A stretch of 64,000 nt of DNA, taken from positions 55,951,889-56,015,888 of the forward strand of contig NC_087067.1 in assembly GCF_963678635.1 (NCBI RefSeq), given 5' to 3'. The DNA is from Symsagittifera roscoffensis. Its lineage: Eukaryota; Xenacoelomorpha; Acoela; Convolutidae. Within the stretch, counting starts at the first letter, position 1. Every line of letters begins with the position of its first letter. Made by a program: the position numbers and the translations under genes. Of this stretch, positions 47,276 through 57,081 are shown piece by piece. The notes under the pieces are model-generated. The model was not told the origin of the DNA, made no database searches, and saw nothing but the letters and a program-made list of their open reading frames with translations.

Positions 47276-49620
47276 ATTGCCTGTATTTTTTTGCTTCAGT
47301 TGTAACAAGGAAGTTGGAGTTATCACTTTGCAACAGTTGGACGGTCATGCTATCATATTGTGAGCTCCTCCAATTTTTATTTCTTCAAGATTTCTAAAAG
47401 TTCTTGAAACATGAAGCTTCAAATTATATCGGGAAATTGTTTATACTGCAGTTTTAACAAAATCTTTATAGACGAGTAGAAAAAGTAAAGCCATCTTTTT
47501 AAACGTAGTTTTTCTAGATAAGCATTACAAAAACTTTAAACTATGAGAATGATTGGATGTTTTCCATTTCAACTTTATCAATGACTCCTCAATACTATAG
47601 TAATTTAGGCACTTTTCAACTCATTCTAGCTTATCAAGTATTTTTCTCAGAATTGGCTAGAACAATCAATGGCTTTTACAATTTTGAACTTTGAACTGGT
47701 GCACATCAGGCGCTATCATAATATCATCGATTTTTCAATAATACAAATTCAACAAAAACAATCGAGACTGAAAAATTAAAACCAGTTCTTAAGTCTTGCT
47801 GTTATAAGTGTATTTATCCCTTTCAAGCTTAGCAAGGTTTCCTAAGACGTGAAACTAGGATTTAGATTTCTAAGTCATGGCATTTTATTGATGTAATTTT
47901 CGCTTGAAATTAATAAATATTTTCGCTCAAACTTCATGCCTTCTTGATAGTTGCTCTTTTCTCAGTTCACTGTAAGCGAAACCTGTTAGGATTTCAAACA
48001 TAGCCAATCGAAGATTGAAAAAGAGTACTGAAAAAAATACTGTCTTTGTTGAAAAAATTTCAACTTTCGAACTTCAAAGAAAAAAATGTATGCGCGTTAA
48101 GCTCTTTGAATTTCTAGAACAATATAGCTTTGTCACTTTTTTGATAACATTAACCCAACTTGAGAAATCTGGATCAATAGGTGAAGTTTTATTCCGCTGG
48201 GAATCTATAAAAAAATTCCACTCTCGAAACTAGAAATCGTTCACGTTTTTTCGCGCCGTTTTTGAGAGTGCTAATTACGTCACTTTCAGCAGATGAATTT
48301 CAACTGAACTCAACAAGTGCATATATACCTAAGTGCATTCATAAATGCATCAATATGTATAAATGCACATCTGTAGTTATTAGAGACTCTTAAGACTTTT
48401 CCTGAAAAAGAAAACAAAAAAAATAGCAAGACCTATATAAGAGTTCACTACGTTCATTATTCTTAAACATTTCGATTAAAAACTAAATTATTCTATCCAA
48501 ACGTCAAGGATTTTTCTTTAATTTCGAAATTACTCATAATGAAAAAAAAAGCTTTCTTATGTGACTAGTTTCTCTGAAACGTTTCAATCAGGGATTCGAC
48601 CCCCTGCCGACTCAAAGGAAAGGGTCCACCTTTGTACTATTTTGAGATACTCAATTTTGGCTGAATGAGCCTGAAATTTTTTTAAAGGCGCCTTCGACGT
48701 CAATATATACTAGCCTTGAGTGGGTATCGCGAGCCGAAAAAACGCAATTTTTTCAAAAAAAGACAAACGCTTTTTGGCCTATTTTTTTCGAAAAAGTGCA
48801 TGCGGCGCAGACAATTTGATCATTATAGACTCTTTATAATGATTTAAGAGAGCTCAGAAAAAAAATGGAAGGTTTTTTTTTCTGAAAATCAGCCCGTCCT
48901 CCTGCCTCCTCCCCTCGCTCCCCCTCGAGAAAATCCTAGATCGGCCCCTGCTTGTAGTAATTTTTTTCAAGCAACCACAAAAAAGTGTTCAAGTTTTTGA
49001 GTTATTAAATCGATTTTCTAAATTTTGTCGAAAAAATAAGGCTTGAGTACCATTTCACAAATCTTTTCAAAATAAAAAAAATGATTGAATTGAACCTTAA
49101 TTGCCAATATCATAGATCAATGTCTAGTTGCATTTTCATGGCTAATCGCAAATATTTTTGTTCAAGTCCTTTTTGAGTCTTAAAAAATTAGACACAAACA
49201 AAAAGAGCATCTGCAGCGTTTGAATAGTTTTGAGTCCAATTTATTTGTGGCAATTTTAGGAAGGAATTTCAGCTCCAAGAACACATCTCTAATAAATTTA
49301 TTTTGTTTATTGAATAAATTTTTTTTCAATCTAGTTTTCTTTTTTAAGTTCCGGCTTAATCAATGTTTTGAACAAAATTGTCATTCCTGTTCTCAAGTTT
49401 GGTTGCTGTATCTCTTTTATTTGCCAAGATAAGGAAAAAATAACAGAAACAAGTATAGCCGGCTTTTGTACGAGTAGCAGAAAATGTAACCGAACATGTT
49501 CTTATGAAATTAAATTTGAAAATGCATGTTTTTCAAATCGAGTTTTTTTTCGTGCTGGGTGTGATGAAAGGATTTGACGAAAGCCTAAAAATTGGGCATT
49601 GAGTTATATCCTTTTGGGTA
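47276..49620. other. AT-rich DNA, no gene recognised
   Basis: Open frames at 48,015-48,233 and 49,368-49,577 have no recognisable motif. At 48,900-48,951 a GC-rich patch ends in TAGATCGGCCCCTG. On the minus strand this reads CAGGGGCCGATCTAGG, resembling an hAT-type transposon terminus; a matching other end was not established. Confidence 0.4.
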
Positions 49621-49908
49621 TACTCATAGAGTAATTTCAGATAAGGTACACCGTCTGCTCGTCACACTATCTTATTTTCGGCCGGATAGATTCGTGCAAC
49701 TTCTTAGTCTAATACCAATCTTAATCTTACTCTCCTAGTCTCAATAAATCTAGTGTATAATGGTCTTTGCGGGTTAGATATTTTGAACTTGTTTCAAAGG
49801 AGACCAACTGTCTTCAGATTGTCAAGTCATATTCAGATTGTTTTGGTGCTGAAACTACAAGTAGTTTCAGCACTACAAATAATTGTCAGTGTTAGTTATG
49901 GACTATGA
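49621..49908 (+). repeat. 288-bp dispersed repeat, copy 2
   Basis: Nearly identical to 44,457-44,743, including the GTGCTGAAACTA hairpin, and again immediately upstream of a 122-bp array. The pair of repeat plus array was therefore duplicated as a unit. Confidence 0.9.
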
Positions 49909-51385
49909 TTCAAAGCATAAAACTAAAGGTAGACAAGTTTCAATCTTCAAAGAAAAGCATTAAAGGTACATACCACCCACTAATCAGGGGTGGGAGAAAA
50001 AGAAGAGGGGAGATGGGATAAAAGCAGTCATTCAAAGCAAAAAACTAAAGGTAGACAAGTTTCAATCTTCAAAGAAAAGCATTCAAGGTACATACCCCCC
50101 ACTAATCAGGGGTGGGAGAAAAAGAAGAGGGGAGAAGGGATAAAAGCAGTCATTCAAAGCATAAAACTAAAGGTAGACAAGTTTCAATCTTCAAAGAAAA
50201 GCATTAAAGGTACATACCACCCACTAATCAGGGGTGGGAGAAAAAGAAGAGGGGAGAAGGGATAAAAGCAGTCATTCAAAGCATAAAACTAAAGGTAGAC
50301 AAGTTTCAATCTTCAAAGAAAAGCATTCAAGGTACATACCCCCCACTAATCAGGGGTGGGATGAAAAAGAAGAGGGGAGAAGGGATAAAAGCAGTCATTC
50401 AAAGCATAAAACTAAAGGTAGACAAGTTTCAATCTTCAAAGAAAAGCATTCAAGGTACATACCCCCCACTAATCAGGGGTGGGATGAAAAAGAAGATGGG
50501 AGAAGGGATAAAAGCAGTCATTCAAAGCATAAAACTAAAGGTAGACAAGTTTCAATCTTCAAAGAAAAGCATTAAAGGTACATACCACCCACTAATCAGG
50601 GGTGGGAGAAAAAGAAGAGGGGAGAAGGGATAAAAGCAGTCATTCAAAGCATAAAACTAAAGGTAGACAAGTTTCAATCTTCAAAGAAAAGCATTCAAGG
50701 TACATACCCCCCACTAATCAGGGGTGGGATGAAAAAGAAGAGGGGAGAAGGGATAAAAGCAGTCATTCAAAGCATAAAACTAAAGGTAGACAAGTTTCAA
50801 TCTTCAAAGAAAAGCATTCAAGGTACATACCCCCCACTAATCAGGGGTGGGATGAAAAAGAAGAGGGGAGAAGGGATAAAAGCAGTCATTCAAAGCATAA
50901 AACTAAAGGTAGACAAGTTTCAATCTTCAAAGAAAAGCATTAAAGGTACATACCACCCACTAATCAGGGGTGGGAGAAAAAGAAGAGGGGAGAAGGGATA
51001 AAAGCAGTCATTCAAAGCATAAAACTAAAGGTAGACAAGTTTCAATCTTCAAAGAAAAGCATTCAAGGTACATACCACCCACTAATCAGGGGTGGGAGAA
51101 AAAGAAGAGGGGAGAAGGGATAAAAGCAGTCATTCAAAGCATAAAACTAAAGGTAGACAAGTTTCAATCTTCAAAGAAAAGCATTCAAGGTACATACCCC
51201 CCACTAATCAGGGGTGGGATGAAAAAGAAGAGGGAAGAAGGGATAAAAGCAGTCATTCAAAGCATAAAACTAAAGGTAGACAAGTTTCAATCTTCAAAGA
51301 AAAGCATTCAAGGTACATACCCCCCACTAATCAGGGGTGGGATGAAAAAGAAGAGGGGAGAGGGGATGAAAGCAGCCATGCAAAA
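49909..51385 (+). repeat. 122/123-bp tandem array B with 368-bp higher-order repeat (about 12 units)
   Basis: Monomer starts: 49,909, 50,031, 50,153, 50,275, 50,398, 50,521, 50,643, 50,766, 50,889, 51,011, 51,133 and 51,256; the last unit decays near 51,380. Spacings follow 122-123-123 from 50,275 to 51,011, giving a 368-bp trimer repeated twice. Each trimer has one GGGAGA monomer and two GGGATGA monomers. Confidence 0.95.
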
Positions 51386-51563
51386 CACAAATTAAAAGCG
51401 CTTAGAAATGGCGTTTATGTGTGAGTTCCAAATGAGATTTTGGTTATAACAGATTCTGGTTGAAACTGCTGAGAGCGGCTGTAGACCAGACTCAAATGTG
51501 GAGACAGTTATGTTTTGAATGAGTGATCAAGAGTTGTTTTTGTTGAGAGTGTCTCTGTTCCAG

Positions 51564-52527
51564 GCGGAGATGGGATCCCAATGTTCTCTCTCACATCTCA
51601 GACAACAACAGCAGCTGCCGAAACAGAGAACCCTAACAAACACCCATGCGGGAAGTGTGGGCGGGGGGACACTTCCCTGCAGATTGAGTAGAATCAGTAG
51701 CAATTCTAACCAGGGCACCAGGTGCAAAGGAGGGGCGATGGGAGGGGGAGGAGATGAAAGAGAGCAGCAGCAGAAATACATATCCCCGAAAGCAGAAGAG
51801 AGCCAGCACAGTCCAGGTCCAGACACTCACTCCCACACCCATTCAAACAATCCAAACAGGTACGTATAGTCAATCAACCATGTCAACAAGAATAATTGAA
51901 GAGTCTGATTGTTTCACTGAACTATCTGAGCCTATTCTGAACACGTTTCAATGTTAAAGCTTGTTTTTTTTTGTAAAAAGCCGAAAATTTGTCTTTGCCC
52001 CTTTTCAGCTTCTAAAAAATCAAGTGAAAGTCCAATTGTGTGTCGCAGCAATTTGACTTGCACGTCCGCGTAATTGTTTCTTTTTTGAGTGCAGCTGAAC
52101 TACTTTTGTGACATCAATTAGGTGTTCATTGATTTGTCTTCGATGAAAGGTGAAACTGTGCATAGATTCTTCAGGGCTAATCGAATGATTTTATAGTAAT
52201 TTTTATTTCAGCCATAACAGCAACAAAATTCCCCAATCGACATCAAGCAACCACCCCACCAATGAGAGTCAGAGTCAGAATCAGAACCCCCACCCCCACC
52301 CCCACTCCCACAGACCCCCACCGCCTAAAAACAACAACAACAACAACAAAAACAGCAGCAGTTGCCAATCAGGGGGGACAGTGGAGCTGGTGGCGAATGG
52401 AAGTGTCCCCACTGGAACAGCCACCCCTACTTCCGAACTCCCCCATCCTCCTCCTAATCAACCCCACCATCAGTATGCAAACAACACTCCGGGTCAGTAC
52501 CTGGACTGGATCCATTTCCAATACTGA
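51564..52527 (+). CDS. Two terminal exons of an unknown His/Asn/Gln/Pro-rich protein
   Basis: Exon 51,564-51,859 follows the acceptor TCTGTTCCAG and ends in AACAG|GTACGT. Exon 52,212-52,527 follows the acceptor TTTTATTTCAG and ends in TGA. Joining keeps the frame and gives about 203 residues without a stop. They are low-complexity: a Gln run (LRQQQQLPKQ), a GGAMGGGGDE patch, alternating His/Ser, an NPHPHPHSHRPPPP stretch, an Asn run, and a Pro/His-rich end finishing QYLDWIHFQY. Composition is far richer in GC than the flanks. Such tails are common at the C-terminus of transcription factors and nuclear cofactors, but no domain identifies this one. Upstream exons are not in view; the satellite array lies directly before the first exon seen. 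Confidence 0.6.
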
Positions 52528-53242
52528 TATTCCCAGAAAAACACAACTGCTCCACATTGCTTCCACTGGCTCGTCGTTCCAATCGCGACTTCAGCGACGT
52601 CGTTGAAAATTGCGCCGCTTTTCTTTCTGTTTTTTATTTCCGAATGCTTAAATCTAAATTTTGCTGGTCTAAGGATGGTCAATGTTGAACTCTTAGAATT
52701 TCAATTCACAACAAGACTGCTCGTATCAGGGCGAAGCCATGAATGTTCCGACTGCCTCTTAAGGTCTATCAAGCAGTAATAATATTAAAAATTAAATGAA
52801 ATAAAACAAAATGAAAATTTTTTCCCTAAAGTTTAAAATTTTTTGTGAAATTCATCCCCCCACGCGCCAGAAAAAGTACAAAGGGATAGAGTTTGCTCCT
52901 TGTAACAAATCAATTATGGTAAAAAAGCTTCTTTCAACCAATTTGGAACGATTTATAGGACGGATTAAATCTCCGCTTACGCGTTAATAGCGCGAATTAT
53001 ATCGCGAGTTAATTGTCCCAAATTGGTCAAAATGGCAATCTTTAAACCCTAATAAAAAATTTACCAAAATTGATCACAGGTGAAATATCTTTTCAAATTT
53101 AAGCTCAGGACAACAATACCTTTTAAATGATATAAAAAATTTCCGTCAAAAATGGCTAGTTAAAAAGTCGAAATTTGTCTGAAGAAAAAAAAACCCACCC
53201 CGAGCACAAATATTCCGTTACTTTCGTATCGAAAGTCGGAAC
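52528..53242. other. 3' flank, no gene recognised
   Basis: AT-rich, with AATTAAATGAAATAAAACAAA-like tracts that could include a polyadenylation region for the preceding exons (AATAAA-like words near 52,775-52,805). GCGCGAATTATATCGCGAG at about 52,990-53,010 is a short palindromic patch. Confidence 0.35.
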
Positions 53243-54797
53243 AATAAGTAGCCTCTTCTCCAGTACTGTTTGGGAAAATTTGCACACTGACTTTGCAGAA
53301 TTCATCCTCTCCAATCATCAATGTTGAAGTGGTCAAATCAGTGACAGGAAAAAACTTTCAGTACTGAAGCAGTAATTTATGATTCATCTCAGAGCAGGGC
53401 TGATTTTTTTCTGTAACAGTGCTGAAGAAAATTAATTGTTAATTTATCTCTGTTTGATTGCAACCCGAGATTATATTTTCAGTTAGAATCAGAATTGCTT
53501 TCAGGGCTTAAGGAAAACAAGTATTTTCGTCAAAATAAGTCAGTTTGAAATTTGACAACTTTACCTGGTTTGAATTAGTAACGATTATATTCCCATGTTG
53601 ACCAAAAATGCTAATCATAACACTTTTCATGCAATTCCATAAGTACAGAAAATTGCATGAAAGGTCTATGATTAGTATTTTTCCATATATGGAAATTGTA
53701 TGACTAGCATTTTTCCATAAAACAAACATATTAATTTTTAACATTTTGATTTCTCATGATTTTTTGGGTGTGCTCCCAAGCATACACAAATGACATAATC
53801 CTTGGTTATCAAACGTAGTAACCAAGGGTTTGATCGTCTCGCATCAAAGATGTTTTGGAAACTGCCTGCAACTTCGTAACTCTGTTTCACAAAATTAATA
53901 TAACGAAAGTATCTAACTTTTAAATTTTGGCAAAGATGATTGTTTCTAAAAATTGAATTTTTTCTAATTATCGGACATTGATCAAGGCAAACAAAAGCAT
54001 GCCATAAAAAAGAAAGAGGACTTTTAAGCCTTTTTGAGAAAATTTTTAAGAGAAAAATGAAACAATCCATTATTAGTATATCCAAGACTACGTTATACAC
54101 ACAAAAAATTAAATTTTGCAGGCAAAATATTTTTTTCCAAAAATTTTTTGTTTGAGTACGAAAATCATCTTGCGGTTGACAAATAAGTCAAAAAATACTG
54201 AAACATTTTTGTTGTTGCCATCAAAAAAGTTCTAGTCATACAATTTCCATATATGACTAGGAGAGAGGAACAGTATATGGAAATTGTATGATTAGCATTT
54301 TTTTGACAAAAGTTTTTCGTTTTTTTAGTACGATACACCCAATTTTTTATTAGCAAAATGTTGAAATTTGTATGACTAAATTTTTCCAGAGCCTTAGTTT
54401 ATAGAATTGTATGAGTAGCATTTTTGGTCTAGGGAGGTCAACAAGGGTTTACAGAGCTCCAAAGCAATTGCATATGCATAGAAAAAATGATCATTAAAAA
54501 TGGTGATGAGACTATTATTAAAATAATGATGGCTAATGCTGGAGAAAATGAATTACATCTCTGCAATAATGAAATCATATGTCATTTCAGTTTGATCAAA
54601 TTGAAGTAATTTGGACAATGAGAGGAACTAGAAATGAATGCGATTCATGGGCTGTGAAGTTGGCTTAACTGGTGAACAAGGCAAGGCGGTGTGTGGGAAA
54701 ACAGGGAAACATAACAGATGAAAAGTGGTGCCATATATTGTGGTAGTTCATGTGATGGCAATATGGAAATGAGAGATAGTGATGATGTGTTGAGAAT
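53243..54797 (+). repeat. Second copy of the 39,897-41,186 segment
   Basis: Same orientation as the first copy, starting AATAAGTAG and ending TGTTGAGAAT. The ~210 bp at 54,584-54,797 are almost identical to 40,975-41,186. The interior has extra CATACAATTTCCATATATG-type inverted repeats at about 53,680-53,725 and 54,235-54,300. It ends exactly where tyrosinase-like coding sequence begins. Confidence 0.75.
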
Positions 54798-55724
54798 GGT
54801 GAAGGCAGGGGCTCTTGTGGTACAGTTGGAGGAGGTCAGAGCATCCGGGAAGTACTCCCTCTCCTGCTCTTCTACACTGGCAGGTGCCAACCATCGGTGC
54901 AGTGGGTTCCTCACAATCATGACTTTCCGCATATTCAGCTTCTTCCCAATTTCCGACCGCAGTGTGTAATATTCGTCAGTAAACTAGAGAGAAAAGAGTA
55001 TTTATTATTACACCGATGTGTTGCAGTCTTATGATTTTTTTAGTTGCAGGCCTTTCTTGACTGCTTGATTTTTGGAAAATGTCCAACGCAATGATTTCTG
55101 AACAGCTAAATTTTATATTTGTGGCCAATTTTTGCTTAAATAATAAACTCGAATTAAAAAAACTCGAAAATAACAAAAATGGTTCTGGAAAGTAAAACTG
55201 CGGAAAAAAAGCAAATAGTTTTTAAAATAATTACATTAAGGTTTGAAAAAGATTCCAAACTTAGAAAATATGTACTCTCGTTGCGTAGGGAAACAAATCA
55301 TGCCGAAATTAGATATGAGGTCGAGTATTTCATACTTCAATGGGCAAAGACTGACCGCCCCAATGCTTCCAGTCCCAATATCGGGCTCCGAGTTTTTCGT
55401 GCGTATCATCATTAGCCGGATCATATTTTTGGAGCAGCAGTTCAAACTCCATCATCAGGGTACGATGCCAAACGATGAACTGTGGCTCGCCATGCCAGCA
55501 AAACATGTAGGTGAAAGGGGAGACCGAATTACTATTTGGATCTCCCTCTTTTCCGTAATACTTGGGCTCTGCCGCATTGGGAACTGGCTCTGGCCAGTAT
55601 TGGTTGTCTGGCCACACTCCTCCATAGTGATCCTTCAAATCTGCCTCTACCTTTTTCCTCATGATTTCCTTGAAGTTGCGGGGGGTGGTGTTCTCGTTTG
55701 TTCCTCCCCCACCTCCATGCATGC
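54798..55724 (-). pseudogene. Tyrosinase-like fragment (two exons)
   Basis: Exon 55,724-55,336 (acceptor ATTATAG, donor GAA|GTATGA) encodes MHGGGGG, a FCWHGEPQFIVWHR segment and ARYWDW. The CuA site needs three His; those in MHG, CWHG and VWHR are in the right order, and E in MMEFE follows as in the family. Exon 54,983 down to about 54,798 (acceptor TCTCTCTAG, phase 0) continues with KKLNMRKVMIVRNPLHRW, EREYFPD and CTTRAP, as between CuA and CuB. It then stops without a donor at the duplicated segment. The N-terminus and CuB are absent from the window. Tyrosinases are type-3 copper enzymes oxidising phenols. Nothing within the exons is broken, so the gene may have been truncated recently by the segment duplication. 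Alternatively the remaining exons lie elsewhere. Confidence 0.75.
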
Positions 55725-55879
55725 CTATAATATTTTAAATAATGCAAATTTTGACTCAATTTCACTCATTTTTTACTTTTCTTTGAAATACTCTGAAAAC
55801 CGAGATTTTCAAGTGTTTTTATGGACAGTGATAATTAGTTGTTTAGATTTTTTTTATCAAAAACGTCTCAAAAGCTATC

Positions 55880-57081
55880 AGTAGTTAAATGAGTAACCAT
55901 CCCGGCATTTGGGGGTTTCCACATTTTGACAATTTAGAAAAAAAATCTTCTTTTCGGCGCACAGAAAGGTGCTCATGTTCAGACATGTTCATAGTTGTTC
56001 ATCGGAGACTAAAATGAAACCGCAAAACAAAAAACTCAAAGTGGTTGAAGGTCACGAATTAATTGTATACCCCCCCCCCCCCCCCCCAAAAAAAAGTGCG
56101 ATCAAAAATTTCCAGCTAGGTAATTTTTTTAAGCAAAAATTCAACTCGGAAAAAATCAAACTTGTGAGAATGCTAGTTTGTTCTGACTCAGCAAGAAAAA
56201 GTAAGTGAATAAATTGAATTGAAACAATTATTTTTTTAAAAATTCAAAGTAACTTTTTAACAACAAAATGCACAAGTTTTTCACGCACAAATGAATTTCA
56301 AAATAAACCTATTGAAAGCGACGGGTTGTCTTTGATTTTCAGCAGCAGCAAAATGAGATTGTATATCGATGATCTAAAACATCTGCAGCTCTTAAGCGAG
56401 CTGGTATTGTTAATCCGAAAAATTTGACTAGAAACGTTTTCTAAGTGGCTCGGCGTTGTCTTTTTTTGCCCCACAGTCTATGTATGGGTTGTTCAAATAT
56501 CGTTTCTCCTGAATAGGCGTTTAGCAGTCAACTATATCATTTTTTATATCATTTTCATCACTGTTAACTGACGCTGTCTGCCACAATCCTGGGTCAGGGG
56601 GAACGAAATTGACAAAACTTTCGTTGTCACTTGAAGATGCTTCTGACCGGCTGGAGTCATCATATCTACACACAGATGTGTCTTCGAACTGCAACTCATC
56701 GATTGATTTATGCTCTTCTGGAAAGTGTTTTTTCAGAGCAATTTTTTAATAACCATAAAATAATGAACGTATGTCATCTTCCGCGTAATACCTTTTGTTG
56801 TCGTAAGGTGACAATGCAGTTTTGTTGACTTCTTCGAGCGAAAGGACGTGGTTTTCAATTTTTACTGTTTTCAGATCAGCTCGGATAGTCTTTTTTTTTA
56901 TCAAACAGCACTGATTTGAAACGTTCGTGATGAAGAGTGGTCTTCACTGTTCTGTTCACTCCCTTTAGCACTTTGTTTGGTTTTTGAGTTTTCGCCTTTT
57001 TTGTGAGCAATTGAGTAGGTCTTAGGTTTCAAAAAAACAGCTTCCATTACAATGCACCCATTCGAGTCGCCTGAGAATTTT
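55880..57081 (-). mobile_element. Polinton relic 1: AGTAGTTAAAT terminus plus polymerase 3' end
   Basis: The outer end at 55,880 reads AGTAGTTAAATGAGTAACC. About 530 bp of non-coding sequence with a C run (56,071-56,087) separate it from the 3' end of a polymerase gene on the minus strand. At 57,081 the coding sequence is cut abruptly by the identical terminus of a second copy. Confidence 0.55.
56410..57081 (-). pseudogene. Polinton DNA polymerase B, C-terminal relic
   Basis: The minus strand starts inside coding sequence at 57,081 and shifts frame several times. Near 56,870-56,740 it has EEVNKTALSPYDNKRYYAED and SLFYGY, matching the thumb end of Polinton polymerases. An acidic tail follows (SSSDNESFVNFVPPDP, NNPYID) and a basic end (EPLRKRF). 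Stops interrupt it. The same tail is repeated in the neighbouring relic (57,605-57,800), which shows that both copies belong to one family. Confidence 0.6.

Noticed and set aside
48585-48630. tRNA-like T-arm (CAGGGATTCGACCCCCTG)
   Set aside because: The loop length is wrong, and no acceptor stem, D-arm or anticodon arm could be folded around it.
48592-48951. A complete hAT-type MITE
   Set aside because: The right end resembles an hAT terminus, but the proposed left end matches poorly and the 8-bp flanks differ.
55243-55884. 213-codon plus-strand open frame
   Set aside because: It lies opposite the tyrosinase exon, which has copper-ligand motifs and splice sites on the minus strand.
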